DNA of 64,000 bases, taken from positions 2,666,001 through 2,730,000 of the forward strand of contig OZ023184.1 in assembly GCA_963995505.1 (NCBI GenBank). Direction: 5' to 3'. The DNA is from Hypericum androsaemum (taxonomy: Eukaryota; Streptophyta; Magnoliopsida; Malpighiales; Hypericaceae). How positions within the stretch are numbered: position 1 is the stretch's first letter; every line of letters starts with the position of its first letter. The translations under genes were made by a program, and so were the position numbers. The notes beneath the pieces were generated by a model. The model ran no database searches. It was not told the DNA's origin and was given only the letters and a program-made list of their open reading frames with translations. Positions 14,549 to 26,535 of the stretch are shown here, piece after piece.

Positions 14549-17500
14549 TCAACTTCTCGTGATGAGTCCTTCTTGTCCGGTGAAAAAAGAACAGTTCTGG
14601 AATGCATCCAAGCTGTTGGCTAGCAGGCGGTTGAACCCACTGAGGCTCTCACTTAGAATTAGGTCGTCACCATGGTATTTAGGAGTCAGTAGATCCACGT
14701 CCAATGGTCCTAATGAGTCGGGCTGCATGATAAACCACGGAGCCAAGGGAAGACAACCAAAGAGAGAGTGAGTGAGAGCGGAACCGGTTTACATATATGA
14801 TATATTAACTAGCATATTATCTTAATTTCACTTCTAGACAACACAATGATGTTTAAGAAGAACACTACAATTAGATGAGTTGGAGGCATGAATAACAATA
14901 GCACATTGCAGGACGGAATAATAACATACCCAATATATATCTGTTAGTCCAGAGAAATCTTTTGCAACGGCACCGCTACTTCGAGAATCAGAGCCAGAGT
15001 CATCGGTTAGTTTCTTTTCAGCTAGAAAATCCATGCCGTGCGACTCCTACAGTGCAAAATAAAGACGCAAAAAATTGATGTGACATGGGCTACTAGAAAA
15101 ATTTCACCAGCCATGGAGTTGGTCCGAGAAAATTTAGAAAGTGTACCTCTAGAGAGACATCTGTGACCACTGAGCTTGTTTTCAGCACCTGTTTCTCAGC
15201 CCTTAGAGAAGGAATGGCTGATGAAGTAGGGGCTTCCTGACGTAAGACAACAGACTTTTGAAAAGCAAAGGCATCACATGTTTCTTCGGCATCCCAGATA
15301 GAATATGTCTGGGGTGCCTCGGTTGATGGAAGCACTGTTTTCTGATGCTTTAATAAGTGAGCCGCAATAGCAGCATCAAATGAGTCACAGCTGAATGGGG
15401 TCTGATGCAGATACAGGTCACTTTGGGTCGGAGCTGGGGGAGTGCAGTTATGATCTACAACAGGTGACACTTCAGAGAGTAGATCTCCAATGCTAATGTT
15501 GGTAAGACTATCAGCCCACTCTCCTTGGGATATTGTAGCACCATTACTCAACCTCGGGCCATCCTATGAATACAGATTATAGACGAACAAGTTCAATGAA
15601 TAATCTACGTCGGAAGTTTTAACCATAGAAGTTGCAGATAAAAAAGACAGGCAAATTGTAGAAATAGTCCCAGTTAATACTGAAAGAGAAGAAAAGAAGA
15701 AACACACAAATTTTATAACTCCTGACAGTAATCACACAAGATTTGATAAGGTTTCTCAGAAACAGCAATAACCAAGCATTTTTTCTACTAATGGAGTCGG
15801 TACCTAGTCTATCATTGGTTTTACCAGACAGAGATTCAGTTCCAGGTACTCCGTAGAAACAAGAAATGCAAGATACACACAAGATAAATGGGGATTACTT
15901 TTATATTATTCTAATCTAACACGAAAAAAACATGGTGGTATAGTTACAAGATGACTAGAACCATAAAAAAAGCCTTGATTAGTTGTGCTAGCTATTTTAA
16001 AGCGTGGTCAATTATGCACATAATATTCACAGTATCGCACTTCTAAGTAAGCTGGCCAATGATATATAACCTGTTTAATGTAAAACAAAAGAGGTCAACT
16101 TACCACCTCGTATTCTTTGTTGATAGTTCTGAGGCCACTGTCATTTTTACACCATTTTACAACTGATGGGGAATGGATAAGCTCATTTTTAGCTTCTTCT
16201 CCATTCATCTTATTGGGGGCATCAAAGGCAGGGGTTGTTGGAGTATCATTGTTGTTAACCGCAGTCAGCTCAAACCGCTTGGAAGATACAGTGTTTGGAG
16301 ATGGATCACTGATGGACATCCCGCAACTGGGTACAAGTTCTCTAAAATTATCCATGCCATTTCCAAGGCCCACTGTCTCTCCTCTGAACGTTTGATCGGC
16401 TGATGAACTATTTTTCCGATTTGAGAGGGCAAAATCATTGTCGGAGAACCAACCATACCTTCAATTAAAAGATATTTTAGTTAATGTGTCATTTGAATAA
16501 GCATATATATTATACTCAAATTGAAGGAGTTTAGAAAACCTTAGGCGAAAGACTGGAGGACTCCCAACAGCCATGTACACATCAGCAGCACTGGCCACAG
16601 ACTCCTGAGACCAGCCTTGACAACCCATAAGACTTTCTTTCTGAGCAAAGTATGGAAACAGCATCAGTTGTCTACCTGCCGCACTTGAATTACCCCATTT
16701 CTTGTTCAGATGCTCCATTACGGATGATATCTTTTTTCGGGTGCTAAGGGTGAGCTCAAGGTGCGGATTATGTTTGTCCTGCAAGCATAGAGCAGCAAGA
16801 TCTCCTTAAGATGTTCAGAAACATACAGCAGTCAAAGAGCTTTGAAATGCAAACTATCATCATAAATCTTGTCTTCTAACCATTTCCAAGGATCTTTGCG
16901 TAGCATCATCAATGGGGAACAACTGGAGCTTAAGCTTTAGAGTAGTTTGTGCATTATTGTCGTCATATTTGTTCTCTGGAAAAGCAGACAATTAAAAATG
17001 TTACACTTCGAGCCTGGTTCCGCGGCTTCAACCCTGGGAATCAAAGATAAAGTGGAAACTAGCCCTAAGGAAACCCTTCACAACAAGATGGCCAATACCT
17101 CCTATACCTGGCATAGCTTGTTCATTCTGAAACTCTCCGTCGGTAGCTGCACGCTCCAAATGCTCAGCAGCATCAGCTACCAGAGAAACACCAGCAATTG
17201 CTGCCTTTTCCCATTTTTTATATGCGGCTGATGAGGCAACTCCTGAAACTTACATAGCAATGTTGATGATAATATAACATCAAATTTTCAGGAATATTTT
17301 TGAAAGATGTCAATTTCTTTTAGCTTAACTCTCAAGGTGGTAATCCCTAAATATTCTCTGTTTCCGCCAACTTCAACTATACTAACACAGCCACTAAAAT
17401 TAGGCGTAGCTTTTCAATGAATAGCAAATACTCGACACAGGAATCTGGTACATGGATTTTACATCTGAGCTCAATTTAATCTTGGATGCCAATTCATATC

Positions 17501-19342
17501 TCAGTAGCCAAAATATTGGACGGCCAAACAATTACCTTGTTTCCGTCTTTGCCGAGTAGGTTTAATCAATGTTGAATCTCCCTTCTTGCCACGAATAACA
17601 CCAATGTTGACATTGCGCTTTACTGGTCCCCTACCAGTCCCCAGTTTTTGGATGTTCTGGCTGTCCACGAGAACCAGTTTAACCATTTGGGGATCATTTG
17701 ATGGTGGTCTATTATGATTAGTGATAGACCCTAGCATCATAGGAGAAGTATTCTCCCCAAGAGAAGGTTGTTTCTTTACATTCTTCTTTCTGTCTTTCAT
17801 GAGTTGATTCTCCTGCATTGACAAAAAAATTCATCAATTGAGCATGCGACAATAGAATCATATGAACTAGCCAAATGCATTAATCTTCAATATAAAATCA
17901 GTCTCGCTAACCAAGGCTTCTATGAATATCTTGAAACGTCGTGGCTTTAGGTGAAGCTTTGACGCCTTGCAACTATACTTTTCTAACAAAGACCACCTGA
18001 AGAAAAATCCAGGAGTAAAGCAATAATGAAAATCAAATCCATAATGGTCATCCACAATTGTAGCTGCTAGAGACGTATAGAGAAATGCATGCAGTGATAA
18101 AAGATTGAAAACATCTTGAGAGCCAGAGAAATAATACAGGGTTAGAAAAAAAAACTTGGAAACAGATACAGCTAGTGTGTGAACTTCTAACTGCCTAAGG
18201 AATTGCCTGCTCATAGAGAGCTTCACAATGAAACGAAAATAACTAACCTAGTAGAGGTAGACCTCTAATAGATGGAAATAACTGCGTAAGTAACAGTTGT
18301 GCGCGGTGGGATTTCGAGGCTTCGAACCTCGTCGTCCTCGCGCCGTGTTGATAGAAACTGGGAGAGAAAGAGAGATAAACTAAAGAGACTTCTTATTCTT
18401 TTTTTCTTCATTGCATAAACCCTAGAGAGCATGCCATTATATAGCCAAACACATAACAATCGAGCAGGATACTGAAAGGGAAAAAGTTCCGAAAGGGAAT
18501 GACAACTAAAAGGAAAGAGCTAACTAACGAAGTCTCTAGAATATATGGAAACAACTGAAACAGAAATAATGGAATAGGAAATAGCTAACTAACAAAGTCT
18601 CTAGAATCCTAACATTATGTACCTATGTTCTTCTAGTTCCCTAAAACCATTTTAAAAGGGCCTCCCTTACCTATGTTTGGCTTATGTACCTTTATAAGTA
18701 TAATGAAAAATTCATTCAGAGATTAGATTACCATCGAAGCATTGCGGCATTGGTATCTTTAGAGTTCTTTGCATCTAAAGACAGTTCTGGACCCAGCAAC
18801 TTCTTCATTCGCCGCACCAGGCGGTAATAATAATGTCTGACCTGTATTAAGAATAAATTGGAACTTGCTTATTTAGCGGGAGAAAGAATGACATAAAAAT
18901 AGGTAACTGAATTTGCTAATTAGTACCTGATCCTTGTTTTTAGTTTGGACTCTACGAGTGATCTTTTCAAAGTTCTGCAAGCATAACAAAAAATTAGAAA
19001 CCATATTGCTCTGGGACCTAAATAGCAATTCAATGTAACCGCCATGACATGCCTTTCCAACTTGTCGTAGTGCGGTGAAGAAGCTCTCCTCCTCTTGGTG
19101 TGTCCATGCAGCCCACTGTCGTGTTGGTTTCTTTGCTGCAATAGCTATTACAGCAAAACTTTTAGTATCCGTTGCACAATGCACCATCCAAAACAGAGTA
19201 AGGCATCCATACCAGGCTTCTGTGGCCCATTGCATTGGGGAGTGGACGAGGCTATACGAGGATCTCCATCATGAACTGATGAAGCCTTAACCAGATCAAG
19301 GGTTCCCCCACTGTCCAGGACTGTTTGAGACCGCGAATCCAT
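14549..19342 (-). CDS. TKI1: TSL-kinase interacting protein 1-like, SANT/MYB domain
   Basis: Predicted nuclear SANT/MYB-type protein; the Arabidopsis relative was named for binding the TOUSLED kinase. Thirteen coding exons on the minus strand: 19342-19213, 19135-19053, 18974-18927, 18841-18732, 17996-17912, 17812-17536, 17242-17108, 16975-16881, 16778-16540, 16458-16104, 15563-15147, 15046-14930 and 14722-14549, in frame throughout, giving 754 residues. The SANT repeat is at about residues 49-100 (QWAAWTHQEEESFFTAL ... VRHYYYRLVRRM). Later parts are mostly polar, with a conserved block GEWADSLTNISIGDLLSEV and a C-terminal block SLDAFQNCSFF. The second intron (19052-18975) appears to begin with GC rather than GT (AAG|GCATGT). 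I chose the ATG at 19342; an upstream frame is open but lacks a preceding ATG. Intron 4 contains a repeat insertion. Confidence 0.85.
18298..18614 (-). mobile_element. Possible solo LTR fragment in a TKI1 intron
   Basis: This 317-bp stretch inside intron 4 starts TG and ends CA. Read on the minus strand it begins TGTTAGGATTC and holds a TATA-like TATATAA (about 18439) followed by a CT-rich run, an order typical of Copia LTRs. It also contains a direct repeat (gctaactaac(g/a)aagtctctaga at about 18519 and 18584) and a palindrome gaggcttcgaacctc near 18317. No matching 5-bp target duplication is found, so the boundaries and class are uncertain. Confidence 0.35.
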
Positions 19343-19995
19343 CACCGCGATTTGGGCATTAGACAAGCACCAAATTATGCCAAACTGTGGCCGAACTCTT
19401 CACCTCAAATTCTGGAGCAGTAACTGTAAATCAAGTCAGCTCAATGAGTGGACCTGATCAAATAAGCGATCAGGATCCTGAACAGCAACAAGAACCAGAT
19501 TATTTCAAAATCACACGATCAAGCCCAATTTATCATCAACCCATTTTTTTTTTTAAAAAAAAAGAGTGAAAGAACCTGCAAGTTCTAGTATACTCAACAC
19601 ATTAGGGTTCAGAACCTTAAATCCCAAAATTGAACAAAATCAAGATAAATTGTCAGCTAATTATACCCAAATCAACATTTCAAAGTAGCTAATTTCAAGA
19701 AACCCACACAAGAGAGCGAAACAACACACACAGAATCTTCAATTTCAAAACTTTCCCCCAATTTTGCATCCGACAAAGCACGACCTAGGGTTCCAATAAT
19801 CGAAGGATAAATTAAGAAATGGGAGTTGATTTAGTTGAGTACCTGAGAGGAGAAATCGGAGAGAATCAATCGTGGAACCCTAAAATCGGACCAAATGAGA
19901 TTAGGAATTTCAACAAAAAAAAAGTAATCCAAATCCGGACAAAAATCTACCGTCTACAGTGAGTAAGAGACAAGAGAGAAAATTAAGGAATAATT
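19343..19995 (-). promoter_or_regulatory. TKI1 5' leader with probable leader intron
   Basis: Upstream of the start codon, a good donor (TCTCAG|GTACTC) reads on the minus strand at 19842. A non-coding first exon (about 19990-19843) spliced near the ATG is therefore likely. The first exon region is purine-rich on the gene's strand. The transcription start is not determinable. Confidence 0.4.
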
Positions 19996-21697
19996 TCCGA
20001 CCTTTTTCTCTTCCTGTCAAAATTTTTCCTTACCTTTTCAGTTTTTTGGGAAAAAATAATACAAAAATCAAAATAAGTTGGCTTCTTTTTGGTGGGGTAT
20101 TATTATTTGGTTAATAATATTGTACAGGGATAGGGTTTATTACCCTTTTTTGCCTTTTGCCGATTAGAATAGGATTTTAATTCAAAATCCAAAATCCAAA
20201 ATATTTGGTTTGGTCCGTTGTCCAAGCCACAGGAGAGATGAAGGGAATTATGCGACCTTTCTTACGCTAATCATTTAACGTGCCTACATGTGTAACTTTT
20301 ATTTATTTATTTATCAAGACTCTAACAAGTATTTAATCTCGACTCCCGAGAATTTTTAGTCAAATTAAAATAACATCGTCATTTTAGAATCTCAAAAAGA
20401 GAAGAGTGGTGGTATAAAAAATTCATTTTAGGAAAATAAAATAGAATATCATTCGCACTACATTTCCTTTTACCCAATTCAGCTATTTCTAGTCCCTTCA
20501 TATAAAAATCAGGATTTTATGTTTGCATCATTTGCAAGATCAACTTGGAATTTTTTTATTTTAAAAAAAAATAGAGGTCAACTAGGACAAAACACTTGGG
20601 ACAGTTGAAAGCGTCAAACTTATTTTGAAATGTAAAGAAAAGATCAACTTCAAAGTGAAAGAAAAAACAATCACAACCGAGATGACAACACACAATAGAT
20701 TTTACGAAACCGTGACCAGACCAATAAATTATACAATTCAATTATTATGTTATGTCATGTTTCTCTAAACCCGTCCGAAAAAAAATAAACAAACGGAGGC
20801 TCAATGTTAGCTTATGATACACAGTGATGGGGAAATAGAGCAGCACATCTTAATGTATTAGAAAAAGATCGGAACGTAGAATATCTGGCTTCCGCGTGAA
20901 TTCGTAACGGAGTTCACATCCGCACATTTGTTCTACCATGAGATTGAAGAGAATGTATCTCATGAACCATTCCATTTCCAAATTGGTTAGTCTCTGATGT
21001 GTTTTAAGAACATGGACTAGGTCTATAACAGTGAGCCGGGAGTGGCAAAAGAAGCTGGAAAATTTACTAGGAAATGTCAAACAACCATGATTGCAGATCT
21101 CCAGCTCCAGGTTACGTCCATAATCTGTTCGACGATGGCGTTCTTTGATGACGATGTTCGTACACCGATAACCATGAGAAGCTGCAGAGTTTCGCTTCTC
21201 CTTATAAGCAACCACTTTCTTATTCAGAGGACGAACTGCAATGAACTGCGGATTCCGTATTCTTTATCAGCAGATTCCACCTAGCATGTTTATCAAGTTG
21301 CATCCGATCATGGAGACGAAAAGAAACATGGGATGGTCGAATAAAACTAACTGCTGGTATTGCAATTCCACATCAGACAAAGTCGAGGGGAATGGACAAA
21401 CCTTTTTAAGGATGTAGTGATTGAGAGATGAAAGCTCCTTTAGCCTCCATTTTGGCGCTCTCCTATAAATAATAGATTCTGCCGAGTTTCTATGAAGGCT
21501 GCAACCTCCAGGAATCATGAGCAAACGAATATTCATCTGGTTAACTAGCATCAGATAACCGGAAAATGAGCACTCGTGGGCAGGAAGGTAGCCATCGGAA
21601 AGACTATGCTTTCTCATCCAAACACCGAGGCTCATCTTTTTGGCAATGTATTTGAAAGGATAAAGGTCCGGTACTCCAGTTGCTGAATCCCCAGATG
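19996..21697. other. Intergenic DNA and 3' end of the fusion gene
   Basis: 19996-20850 is AT-rich with no gene. From about 20850 to 21697 the composition is closer to transcribed DNA and probably includes the 3' untranslated region of the minus-strand fusion gene. Open frames here (20850-21215 and 21267-21701, minus) match nothing I recognise; the second starts by overlapping the fusion gene's stop codon (ATGA). Confidence 0.35.
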
Positions 21698-24600
21698 TCA
21701 TCCAACAACAGCCGGTTTTGAGAGCATCAATCTGTACATGGTGCCGCCACGATCAAGTACATGATGCTCCCAATCTGACCTGACTCCGAATGGATTCTCC
21801 TCCAGCCATAATCCTCTATTTATTTTAGAGGCACATTGATGCTTTAGCATGATCTTTCCCTTTCCATATTTCAGAAATAATTCTCTCATTCGGACAGCTA
21901 CTGCTTCCACATCAGATTGCAGAAAAACCTGAAGACACGTGACCAAGGAATGTCAGAAATTATTCACCTAAACATGTTGCATATGCACGGGCAGTAGATC
22001 TAGATTACAGAGCACGACCTAGTGAAGCAAAAGCCCGAATGTGAATGGTAACAATATGTTACCTTCCCATCAGATGAGAGTAGATCTGATATTGCTTCAA
22101 CCAATGACCTTTGCAGCATCCTCCATCTATTTTCCGGGTCATTAAAATCTGGATTTGGACACTGAGCAGCAGATAACGTAACTAAGCAAATCAAATTAGG
22201 TTATGCAGTTAGAAGCAGCAACCATGTTTTATTCGCACGCCATCAACAGATATAAGATACAATTTCACATCCATATATTGAAGAATGGAGCCTACATGTG
22301 AATTCGGGTGGTATATGAATTACAAATCACAAAAGCAAAATGTTCTACAATTATAGCAGCATTCATTTTTTTTTTCCTATTTCCCTTGTTAATATAAGTT
22401 TTACTCCTAGAAGGTTTGAGAACTTAGGTTCGCCTAATAAGAATTGGGCAAAAAGAAAAACTATATGATACACAGAAAGCTGAATTATGAATTAACCTGA
22501 ATAGAGACCAGGACTAACTCTCCAGGATAACTGGAAACTATGGAGCGAAAGGTTGAAGTTGCATTTGTTGCAATGAAGTGCCCATTCTCAATGCCAGATT
22601 GGTGAACAGAATCCAAACACCGTGTTACAAGCTGCAATGGTGCAACAGAAGTGATGAAAAGTAACTCGGGCAACAAAGGCTTAGAATAAAATCCAGAACC
22701 AGCAAAGATGGAAAACCTTTTTGTTAATCTCCAGACCAAGAAAATTTACGTCCTGTGTCTGCTTAGCCATCTGCAGAAGAAACAGACCATTTCCTGCCAC
22801 TCAGCATACAGAATCGCCAATAAATTCATGGAAGGCGACAATAAAAGATTTAAGCAAGATTTGCGGAACAACCAAAGGGAGTACAACATTAAGATGAGAA
22901 AAAGAGTCGTACCACTTCCAATATCAACAGCCAACGGCTTTGTGGGATCACTGTAGACAGAAGTCCAATCTATCTCAACAGGATGCGCCTGTGAATATTT
23001 TGGCACACACCATAAGATCTCAGTAAGGAAAAGCATAAAACACGAAACAAAATAATAGATGAGAGAAGGTGAATTCTTTCCATAGCCTTACTGGAAACAG
23101 ATATCAGAGTACATGCTCAGAATTGAAATATCAAAAACCAGTGAGATATTAGTCAACGGGCGTACTCTATCCAAAGCAATGATACCAGGAAGCTTTCTTC
23201 CTTTCAACGCTTCCCACACAACTGAGGCATTCTCAAGCCTATTGTAACCTGAAATATAATGTGACTTTTTCATTGCGTCGCATGACATCTTCCCCACCAC
23301 AGATACGTCGCAATTTCTTTTAGTTAGGTCATGAAGCATTTTGCCAAGTCTTATTGACCCATCCAGATCTTGATCTGAGGATTTGAACTTTACTGGACCG
23401 ATCCATGTGATTTTCTGGAAATTATAATAGAAAGAGAAGCTTGTCAAATAAATAGAAGACCAGAAAAACCTGAAAATGATGAGAAAGAAGCATGGAATGC
23501 AAAGGCTAAAAACAAGGTTAAAAGTTGAAGATGTATCACACTATCACTTCAAATCCAAAATGTTTTCTCCCCTTTTGTTAAAAAAGCCATATCTCCTGCA
23601 TCAAACCTAGGTACTTCAGAAACATCATTAGTGTTATTTTTGTTTTGACTTTCATCAGTCGAGTTTCTTTTCTCATCACAACCCGTATCCTTAAGTTAGA
23701 GTACACAACAAGCACGGAAAAAGGACTGGCATAGTAGCCACCCCCTTTCGGTTGTTGCATAAACTGCATCAAAGAAACCGCTTCCGCTTCACAAGAAGCT
23801 GAACCTTTTTCTCATAGGTAAAAATTTGAGGGAAGTAAAAGCAAGAAAACCTCTTTTCTGTCTGTTCATTGTGTTCTCTTTCTGATTCCATTCAAAAAGG
23901 CTGAACACATTTAATTGTTACACGGAATCTACTATCGAGTTCTCGACCTATGTTCCAATACAGCCGTTTCTACCCTTACCTCGCTATTCATGAGAATAGA
24001 GTGTATTCTGTTCAGTGATGCAGGTCCAAGATCCACAGGCAGCATATCTAGCATTTAAAAGAATTTAGGTGAAACCAAAGAGAGGTACAACGAACAAAAA
24101 ATTGGATGAAAATTGGAAACCTCGTCAGAATGGTACAAAATGGAACGATCCAGGAAGGCACAGAAAACAGGCATTTTTAAAGACCAAGTACAATACTGCC
24201 CTCAAAAGAGACACATATATTGACACCATCAAGAGACAGTCTCTGGAATAAGCCATTTATAGTCAAGAGCAGATAATGAATGGCTGCAATACGAAGACTG
24301 GATAACCAGCCTACCTGCAACAATTAACTTAAAAGTACAGCAATCTTGCAGATCAATGAGCATAAAGAAAGCGCATATGCAAATCCAGAAACAAGAAACT
24401 TACCGACTCCAATGTCATGAGCAGCCACTTCTTCCAAGGTCCTCAGATTCTGGTTGTCCGCACACCAAAAGTCGATCGGATATACAACAGGAATGTTTCT
24501 ATCCTGTGCTAACTGAACAATGTTTGAAGCGGCTTTGAATGTCCCGGGTTCTAAGAGAGTTGCAGCAACTTGAAGTCCCATGGCATGCATTATTTGGAAC

Positions 24601-25776
24601 GACATCATTCCAACAAAAACCAGTGCATCACATGTAGAAGCTAAAAAGCGAACGGCAGCTTCTTTGTCTCTGAGATTAGCACCTCCAATCTACACCAGAT
24701 CAGACATCCAACAGGTGTAAGATTCAGGACAATCTAACAGTGATACTGCAAGAGTGCTCAATCTAGCTGATTGTGCACGAATATGTAGAGACATACAATT
24801 GCAACGTACGGTTTTTTGCCGGATTTCATGACATTCTGTAGTAACTCCAAATTCTCTTCAAGGTGAAAGCCTGCCATGCACGCATGGCAAAACCGGGCGA
24901 TACCAACTGTCGACGCGAGAATTTTATGAGATACTGAAAAGGAGTCACTAACAAAAACATCAACTCCTGACGACAACAACTTAGCGAAGCCTGGACAGTT
25001 GACAACCTCCTCCTTAAACCTGGCCAGATTCTCAACAAGAAACACGTCCGCTCCCCCCAGCATTTCCGACTCCAATGGCACACCATTCCCTAACCGTCTT
25101 AAAACAACCACTTTGTGCTGAAGGATAGTCGACAACGAATCTGAAACAACAAAAACAACCATCCAGACCCAGTTACAAACCAAACCACCCGTGTTAATCC
25201 ACCAATTTGGTATCTGGAGCATGAGATAAACCGTCACCCGCAACAGAATCCTCGGACTGGAATTCACAGTTTCTCCTTGTCCCCCATTCGCCTACGAGAA
25301 TTACTTTCGCCCTGGAGTCACATAAGTACCGGATGCTACGAACAGCCGCAACAGAGCTCTGGTACATATCTTCCCTAAGCAAGAGGGGAGCCTCAAACCT
25401 CACCATCACAACTTTACCCCTGAGCTCCTCCCTTGGAAACTTTCCAAGAGTCTGTACACACGGCAATCCCTCCGGTCCCTCCTCCTCTAAAGAACCAACC
25501 TTTCAAAAACAAAACAACAACCCAGAATCTAAAAACGGAAACTTTATTTCTTTTTCTATAAAAAAAACTCTTGGACCCAGAAACTACCTCGTCTTTACTC
25601 GACCTTCCAAGGCAACTTTGTACTTCCCTTGAACCTAATGAGAAGAAAAATTGCGACTTTCTGGTCAGATTTAGTCGAATTCCAATTGGGTCCTCTCGTG
25701 TAAAAGTTTGAAGGCTAAACCTTGGCGCGAAGCTTGAAAGGAACGGCGTTTGTGGGGTCCAGCTTTGCTCTTCCAA
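21698..25776 (-). CDS. PGK-like domain fused to TrmB-like tRNA (m7G46) methyltransferase domain
   Basis: Eleven exons on the minus strand: 25776-25588, 25499-25232, 25140-24797, 24689-24404, 24047-23980, 23414-23166, 22988-22913, 22793-22717, 22631-22497, 22161-22063 and 21928-21698; 673 residues, all junctions GT-AG and in frame. Residues 1-60 are Ser/Arg-rich with few acids, like an organelle transit peptide. Residues about 75-467 follow phosphoglycerate kinase along its whole length (KVILVGEW, VENLARFKEE, VDVFVSDSF, WIGPVKF, GRKLPGIIALD). The substrate and ATP residues are gone: RVDFN is now RFEAP, GGAK is GGAN, and the GGGD loop is VVGKMS. Residues about 486-660 carry a SAM-binding motif VDIGSGNG (489-496) and a CPNPDF segment at the place of the TrmB FPDP motif. 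Inference: a plastid or mitochondrial tRNA guanine-N7 methyltransferase carrying a dead PGK domain. The exact join (exon 6 to 7) rests on splice consensus. Confidence 0.83.
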
Positions 25777-25874
25777 ATGCTTGGGCCCACCTTGGGAGGG
25801 TGGTGGCAGCGATAGGTCGAAGGGTTGACGGAGAAGAGGATCGGAGCCCCTATTAGCTTCCGAACCTCGCCCAT
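25671..25874 (-). promoter_or_regulatory. Upstream ORF overlapping the fusion gene start
   Basis: An ATG at 25874 opens a 67-codon frame that stops at 25671, past the main ATG at 25776 and in a different frame. If both lie in the same mRNA, ribosomes starting at the first ATG would bypass the main start, so output would depend on leaky scanning or on a transcript that begins between the two. Its peptide (MGEVRKLIGAP...) matches nothing I know. It could also mark an alternative first exon. Confidence 0.5.
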
Positions 25875-26535
25875 TTTCTGGAGGCTTTTATTTGCGATTT
25901 CTCTTCTTTTGCTTTTTTTTCTTTCGCGGGAAGAGGAGAGAGAGTACTTAGCTTGAGCTCGAGGGATGAGAGGATAGGTGATTGGGCAAACTTCATTTTA
26001 GTGCCTTACGGTTTGATACATATATTTTTTTTACCAAGTATTTGTATTGCAAAATAATTTGACATTTTTTGACAAGTATTTTATGATTTTTTATATTTAT
26101 TTTGATGACAAAAAATAAACCTCTGTATCAAAAAATTTAAATCTAATAAACCTCTGTAACCAAAATAGATAAAATAAAATCATAAACTACACGATCAAGT
26201 AGTTTATCGAAATAAACTTTTCCTTAAAAACAATGCTTTAAAGTGAATTTTGGCCTAGATGATTTAGCAACAATGATATTTTTTTAAAAAAAAGGAATGA
26301 AAGGCAATTGGAATAGGTTGGGCTCCAGGATCGGACTAGGCCGGCAGAAGTAGAATAAAACGAAGCCAGGCCCAATGATCAAGCTAAGGAGGAGGAGAGA
26401 GAAGAAGAAGAAGAAGAAGAAGAAGTAGAAGAGGAGAGAGGAAATCTGGGAGTTGGCATCAATCAGATCACCACCGAGGGCGAGGACGAGAGAGGGAGAT
26501 TGAATTGGATTCCGGGAGATCAAGGAAATAGAAAG
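25875..26535. promoter_or_regulatory. Divergent promoter region between the fusion gene and EMC5
   Basis: The two genes start 759 bp apart and point away from each other. The left edge is GA-rich (25935-25970), the middle (about 26000-26300) is AT-rich and resembles a decayed small transposon, and a (GAA)n microsatellite at 26401-26425 lies in or just before the EMC5 leader. No convincing TATA box can be assigned. Confidence 0.45.

Noticed and set aside
21267..21701. 144-codon frame starting at the fusion gene's stop codon
   Set aside because: No recognisable domain, lies where the 3' untranslated region is expected, and eukaryotic mRNAs rarely translate a second overlapping frame. Kept only as a note.
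25671..25874. The ATG at 25874 as the true start of the fusion protein
   Set aside because: Its frame stops at 25671 and no donor within it joins in frame to exon 2, whereas the ATG at 25776 gives a transit-like N-terminus with a clean phase-0 junction.
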